DNA of 31,965 nt from a virus. The stretch lies in IMG/VR virus record IMGVR_UViG_3300046782_000268, positions 1 through 31,965 of that record; one strand, 5' to 3'. Position numbers and translations under genes: made by a program. Below the pieces are notes generated by a model. It made no database searches. It saw only the letters and a list, made by a program, of their open reading frames with translations, and had not been told where the DNA came from. Within the stretch, counting starts at the first letter, position 1. The number at the start of each line of letters is the position of its first letter. This document shows, piece after piece, positions 28,715 to 31,965 of the stretch.

Positions 28715-29230
28715 ATGTCGATCGAAATCACGATGGCCGACCGTGGCATGATCCGCGCGGTGCTGAACAACCTGCGCTCGGAAGATGCGCTGGAGATGGC
28801 GGCGTGCAACACCGACTTAGGCCGGCTGCCCGACGTCTTGATGCGGCACAAGGTGTTCGCGTTCTGCGCCTACAATTTCGAGCTCGGCCCGGTGGCGATC
28901 TGGGGCACCATCCTGCAGCGGCCTGGCGTCGGCGCCGGCTTTGCGTTTGGCACCGAGCACTGGGGCAAGGCGCTGCTGCCGATGCTGCATCAGATCCATC
29001 AATTCGTGCTGCCGTTCCTGGTGCAGGCCGGCATCCACCGCGTCGAGGCGATAGCGATGGCGCGCCGCGAAGATGTCGGGCGCTTCATGGAGCTGATCGG
29101 TGCCGAGCCGGAAGGCCTGCTTCGCGGCTACGGGACGGAGCGCGAAGATTTCATTTCATACAGGTGGCTTGCTGATGAATATGACGACAAGAGAGTTGCG
29201 CAGGAGCAGAGCCAATTCCTCACACATTGA
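28715..29230 (+). CDS. GNAT-fold-like phage protein (T7 gp13-like type)
   Basis: 171 residues. Start at 28715 gives SIEITMADRGMIRAVLNNLR then SEDALEMAACN, the usual opening of phage GNAT-like proteins in which D/E residues follow 'LRxxDxxE'. Next come KVFAFCAYNFELGPVAIWGT, a strand pair, GFAFGTEHWGKALLPMLHQI and a long helix, then EAIAMARREDVGRFMELIGA. This resembles the small acetyltransferase-like proteins of the T7 internal-virion cluster (gp13). The acetyl-CoA loop R/QxxGxG is not clear, so catalysis is doubtful. It overlaps the next gene by 56 bases, and that gene has the same fold. Confidence 0.65.
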   Translation: MSIEITMADRGMIRAVLNNLRSEDALEMAACNTDLGRLPDVLMRHKVFAFCAYNFELGPVAIWGTILQRPGVGAGFAFGTEHWGKALLPMLHQIHQFVLPFLVQAGIHRVEAIAMARREDVGRFMELIGAEPEGLLRGYGTEREDFISYRWLADEYDDKRVAQEQSQFLTH

Positions 29231-29678
29231 TGTGCGGCTGGCGAAGCTCGAAGACGCTCCTATGATTGCGCCTTTCCTGGGCTCGTTCTTCGCGCGCTCC
29301 AGCTGGGCCCAGCACCTGTCGTTCCATGAGGCGAAGGCGCTGGCTTATCTGCAGCGTGTCATCAGCAACGGCTACGCGCCCTATGTGATCGCGCTCGACG
29401 GCGACGAGCTGGTCGGCGTCTGCTCCTACCATGTCTACGACGTCTTCACCGATCCGCTCGCGGTGATGGACGAAACCTATGTGGTGCCGCGGCTGCGGCG
29501 CACTGATCTCGGCCGGCGCCTGGTCTACCTGGCGATACACCTGGCGAAGGGCGACGGCTGCAAGGTGATGAACTTCCCGATCGCGTCGGGAATGCCGGAG
29601 CAAAACAGTCTCATGAACATGGTCGGGCGTCACTTCGGTGCCGAGCCGATCGGCATGATTTTCAGAAAGGTGCTGTGA
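29175..29678 (+). CDS. GNAT-family acetyltransferase-like protein
   Basis: 167 residues from the ATG at 29175, inside the end of the previous gene (AGGTGG nine bases upstream). After a basic lead (TTRELRRSRANSSHIDVRLA) the GNAT outline is clear: AKLEDAPMIAPFLGSFFARS, PYVIALDGDELVGVCSYHVY, then VMDETYVVPRLRRTDLGRRL with the acetyl-CoA-binding R-R-T-D-L-G-R loop, and VYLAIHLAKGDGCKVMNFPI. It is a better candidate for a working enzyme than its neighbour. Other possible starts exist downstream. Its place ahead of the internal virion proteins suggests modification of virion or host proteins, or a purely structural use. Confidence 0.72.
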   Translation: MNMTTRELRRSRANSSHIDVRLAKLEDAPMIAPFLGSFFARSSWAQHLSFHEAKALAYLQRVISNGYAPYVIALDGDELVGVCSYHVYDVFTDPLAVMDETYVVPRLRRTDLGRRLVYLAIHLAKGDGCKVMNFPIASGMPEQNSLMNMVGRHFGAEPIGMIFRKVL

Positions 29679-30151
29679 TGGGTGGCAAGGGCGGCGGCGG
29701 CGGTGGCAACTGGCAGGATACTTACGCAACGGACCCCAACACCGGCGGGGTGATGATGGACGCTGCCGGTGTCCCGGTAACCAAGGATGCTTATGCGAAG
29801 AAGCAGGCAGCTGACGCGGCTGCCGCGGCTCCTGCTGCACCGGCGCCGCAGGCCGCCCCGCCACCGCCGCCGCCCGCGCCGCCCGACGTGCCACCGCCAC
29901 CACCACCGCCACCGCCGGAGCCGCCTGGTCCGAGCGGACCGCTGTCGCCGCCAGGCAGTCCAATTTCGCAGCCGACGTCAACCGACAATCCGCCGGGAGG
30001 ACCGACCGGCGGCGTCGGCGGTGGGCTCGGAGGTGCAGTGCTCACGCCGCCCAAATACTGGGTCGGTGGCATCGATCGCTTCACCAACGCCAATCCTACC
30101 GGCGGCCGCGGGCCCGGCAGGATCAAGACGTCGAACCCAGGAGGGGGCTGA
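29678..30151 (+). CDS. Proline/glycine-rich protein of the MGGK family (copy 1)
   Basis: 157 residues; ATG at 29678 overlaps the previous stop by one base. It begins MGGKGGGGGGNWQDTYATDP, with its first 26 nucleotides identical to those at 30154. The centre is a poly-Ala/poly-Pro stretch (residues 45-95, including PPPPPPPPPEPP), and the end is GAVLTPPKYWVGGIDRFTNA, then Gly-rich. The VLxPPxYW motif recurs in the next protein (VLAPPNYWS), so the two are diverged paralogues with different linkers. No enzyme motif is seen. They sit at the head of the internal virion gene cluster and could be injected or tail-associated proteins. Confidence 0.65.
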   Translation: MGGKGGGGGGNWQDTYATDPNTGGVMMDAAGVPVTKDAYAKKQAADAAAAAPAAPAPQAAPPPPPPAPPDVPPPPPPPPPEPPGPSGPLSPPGSPISQPTSTDNPPGGPTGGVGGGLGGAVLTPPKYWVGGIDRFTNANPTGGRGPGRIKTSNPGGG

Positions 30152-30153
30152 TC

Positions 30154-30492
30154 ATGGGTGGCAAGGGCGGCGGCGGCGGCGACTACTACGCGCAGCCTGC
30201 GGACACGTCGGGCTACGGCACGCCGGAAGAAGCCAAGGCCACGCTGGCGGCGACCAAACCGCTTGACATGACCAACTATCAGCAATCGATCGACGTCCAG
30301 AAGGCCGCGGCCGACGCCACCGCGCCGACCGTGACCGACACCGGCACCGCTGGGAACAACGACACCAGTCAAAGCGGCAACAGCGGCTCGACACTGGGCA
30401 ACTCGGTGCTGGCGCCGCCGAACTATTGGAGCACGCGGCAAGATCTGCAGCCGCCGCCGATCAACCGCTCCTCTGTCAAGACAACGCCTTGA
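30154..30492 (+). CDS. MGGK family protein (copy 2)
   Basis: 112 residues with AGGAGGGGGCTGATC before the ATG. It starts MGGKGGGGGDYYAQPADTSG and continues with a helical, Ala-rich centre (EEAKATLAATKPLDMTNYQQ, DVQKAAADATAPTV), a Ser/Thr/Asn/Gly linker (TGTAGNNDTSQSGNSGSTLG), and the shared C-terminal motif VLAPPNYWS, ending SSVKTTP. It resembles copy 1 at both ends and not in the middle. Function unknown; likely a virion-associated protein by position. Confidence 0.65.
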   Translation: MGGKGGGGGDYYAQPADTSGYGTPEEAKATLAATKPLDMTNYQQSIDVQKAAADATAPTVTDTGTAGNNDTSQSGNSGSTLGNSVLAPPNYWSTRQDLQPPPINRSSVKTTP

Positions 30493-30502
30493 GGATCTGA
30501 TC

Positions 30503-31165
30503 ATGGGTGGCAAAAGCGGACCTTCCAACAATCAGATGGTCCAATTCGAGATGCAGCAGGCGCAGGAGGCGAAGGACAAGGAAAACCTGCGCCAGGCCCG
30601 GCTCGACCAGGGCAAGACCGCGATCGACACGCTGTTTGGTCCGAGCAATTTCGGCGATGCGTTCTACAACAAGTACAACAAGGCCGAGCTCGACTACACG
30701 CAGCCGCAGCTCGCCGACCAGTACGACAAGGCCAAGCAGGGCATGACCTACGACCTGGCGCGGGCCGGCACGCTGCGATCGTCTGCGGCCGGCTATGCCC
30801 AGGCGCTGCTGGAGAAGCAGAACGCATTGAACCAGGCCGGGCTCTCGGCGAAGGCCGACACCGACACCGCCGCCTTGCGGCAGTCGATCGCCAGCCAGCA
30901 GAACCAGGCCTACAACCAGCTCTACGCCACCGAGGATCCGACGGTCGCCGCCAACACCGCGGCGACCTCCGTCGGCAACGCACAGCTGACGCAGCCGAAC
31001 CTGACGCCGCTCGCCAACGCCTTCCAGCCGGTCGCGATCGGGCTCGGCAGCGCGCTGTCACAGCCCTACGGTCAATACGCCGCCAACCAGTATCTCGGCG
31101 GCGGCATGAACCCATCGAACCCCTTGAGCCAGGGGTCCATCGCAACATCGAGCCAACCAACATAA
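30503..31165 (+). CDS. Internal virion-type protein with MGGK start (copy 3)
   Basis: 220 residues. It opens MGGKSGPSNNQMVQFEMQQA, sharing the first residues and the CTGATC-ATG leader with copy 2, then is helical and Gln/Lys/Ala-rich: AQEAKDKENLRQARLDQGKT, AELDYTQPQLADQYDKAKQG, LRSSAAGYAQALLEKQNALN, SIASQQNQAYNQLYATEDPT. The Gly/Pro-rich C-terminus is PYGQYAANQYLGGGMNP. This pattern of amphipathic, Gln-rich helices fits podoviral ejection proteins, which form a channel through the cell envelope. It is one base from the gp14-like gene. The exact counterpart in P22 or T7 cannot be fixed. Confidence 0.65.
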   Translation: MGGKSGPSNNQMVQFEMQQAQEAKDKENLRQARLDQGKTAIDTLFGPSNFGDAFYNKYNKAELDYTQPQLADQYDKAKQGMTYDLARAGTLRSSAAGYAQALLEKQNALNQAGLSAKADTDTAALRQSIASQQNQAYNQLYATEDPTVAANTAATSVGNAQLTQPNLTPLANAFQPVAIGLGSALSQPYGQYAANQYLGGGMNPSNPLSQGSIATSSQPT

Positions 31166-31166
31166 A

Positions 31167-31865
31167 ATGTGTGATCCAATCTCCATCATTGGTCTCGGAC
31201 TGTCGATCGGCATGGCGGTCGCCAATTATTCTGCGCAGCAGGATATGGTCAACCAGCAGAACTCTGCCAACGATGCCTGGGTGGCGTACCAGAAGCGGCA
31301 GAGTGACGCCTACCTGGCGCGCGATGAGGAGCTGCGCAAGAACGCCGAGGCCGCGCGCGAAAGTTCGCTCTCCGAGCTGACGCCGCAGAAGCAGCAGCAG
31401 GCCCAGGTCAACGAGCAGGCCCGCCTGGTCAACACGCTGACGCCGGAAGAAACCAAGGCGATGGCGGAAGGCAACAAGGCGACGCTGAACGACAAGCTGC
31501 TGTCGGGCCAGCAGAACACCGCGGCGCCAGTCGCAGCCTCGATCCAGCAGCAGATCCAGCAGGCGGCGCAGGAGGCCCGGCAACGCATCGCCGCCCTGGC
31601 TGCCGTGCAATCCTACGGTGGCTCACAATTCGGCCTCACCAACCGCGCCAACGTCATTTTCAACGCCTCCGGCCAGGACATCCGCGCCGCGAGCGACGAG
31701 CGCCAAGGCCTGCAGGCGGCGTACAATGTCGCGAAGGCGGTCGAGCCGATCAAGATTGTGCAGGGCGGCGGCGGCAGCGCGCTCGGTGGTATCGCCAACG
31801 CCGGCGCGCAGATCGCCGGCAGGGGTCTCGGCAGCTCGATGGCGTCTACGATGTTTCCAGGATGA
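31167..31865 (+). CDS. T7 gp14-like internal virion protein
   Basis: 232 residues. The N-terminus MCDPISIIGLGLSIGMAVAN with a hydrophobic Gly-rich segment (residues 5-22) is the mark of gp14-like proteins, which insert into the outer membrane during ejection. A long amphipathic helix follows (SAQQDMVNQQNSANDAWVAY, DEELRKNAEAARESSLSELT), and then a Gln/Ala-rich coiled-coil body (ASIQQQIQQAAQEARQRIAA). Gly-rich C-terminal SALGGIANAGAQIAGRGLGS may again contact membrane. Its start is one base past the previous stop. The family call rests on the N-terminus, helix layout and place. Confidence 0.75.
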   Translation: MCDPISIIGLGLSIGMAVANYSAQQDMVNQQNSANDAWVAYQKRQSDAYLARDEELRKNAEAARESSLSELTPQKQQQAQVNEQARLVNTLTPEETKAMAEGNKATLNDKLLSGQQNTAAPVAASIQQQIQQAAQEARQRIAALAAVQSYGGSQFGLTNRANVIFNASGQDIRAASDERQGLQAAYNVAKAVEPIKIVQGGGGSALGGIANAGAQIAGRGLGSSMASTMFPG

Positions 31866-31874
31866 GGTGATGTG

Positions 31875-31965
31875 ATGGGTTCGCAATGGGTCGAGGATCC
31901 GAGCTGGGGCAATATCTTCACCGGCATTGCCAACAGCATGCAGGCCGCACCGGGCGAGGCCTTGA
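31875..31965 (+). CDS. Start of a further internal virion-type protein (cut by window edge)
   Basis: Only 30 residues are seen: MGSQWVEDPSWGNIFTGIAN then SMQAAPGEAL. The ATG at 31875 follows GAGGTGATGTG. The short helical, Gln-rich start is compatible with the next ejection protein (gp15/gp16-like in T7 order), but there is too little sequence to assign it. Confidence 0.55.
   Translation, partial: MGSQWVEDPSWGNIFTGIANSMQAAPGEAL

Noticed and set aside
1-31965. tRNA genes, CRISPR arrays, insertion sequences and attachment sites
   Set aside because: No cloverleaf-like segments, regularly spaced long repeats, transposase genes or integrase-linked repeats were found by reading.

Overview
The window looks like the interior of a tailed-phage (or prophage) genome from a GC-rich alphaproteobacterial host, most likely a Hyphomicrobiales relative of Bradyrhizobium or Rhodopseudomonas. 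The host call is an inference from strong G/C bias at third codon positions, AGGAG-type ribosome sites and protein style; no host gene, tRNA or integrase is present to confirm it. Genes are packed with ATGA or TGATG overlaps throughout, and both window edges cut through phage genes.

Layout. (a) 1-1523, leftward: a recombination pair, an ERF-type annealing protein (cut by the left edge) and a YqaJ/lambda-exonuclease-like nuclease. (b) 1524-1911: a divergent control region with an operator-like dyad and short direct repeats at 10-bp spacing. (c) 1912-6379, rightward: a small HTH-like protein, VRR-NUC nuclease, unknown protein, TOPRIM primase, RecA-fold RepA-like helicase, HGGXG protein and small genes. 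An eight-copy CGGACAGTT repeat cluster with three consecutive hairpins lies at the end of the helicase gene and is a candidate replication origin. (d) 6443-9248, leftward: six small genes, including three DNA-binding proteins; the first is a paralogue of the HTH-like protein at 1912. This operon converges on the rightward one at a hairpin near 6400. (e) 9249-9448: a second divergent control region with a fair promoter facing right. (f) 9449-17133, rightward: nine host-contact genes (fibre proteins, collagen-like, IPT/TIG, Lys/Pro-rich, glycine-rich). (g) 17133-17676: three tiny membrane or lipoprotein genes, probably for lysis. (h) 17678-31965: virion-associated protein, large terminase, portal, scaffold, major capsid protein, P22 gp4-like adaptor, gp10-like tail hub protein, two GNAT-fold proteins, and a run of internal-virion-type proteins leaving the right edge.

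How it works together. Morphogenesis is podovirus-like: P22-type portal, coat, gp4 and gp10, followed by T7 gp13/gp14-like internal proteins. DNA metabolism is of the recombination plus primase/helicase type, with no phage DNA or RNA polymerase visible here. The main points of interest are the repeat/hairpin array at 5025-5318, the inward-facing pair of paralogous regulators, a hairpin that buries the ribosome binding site of a double winged-helix gene, and the triplet of proteins sharing an MGGK start.
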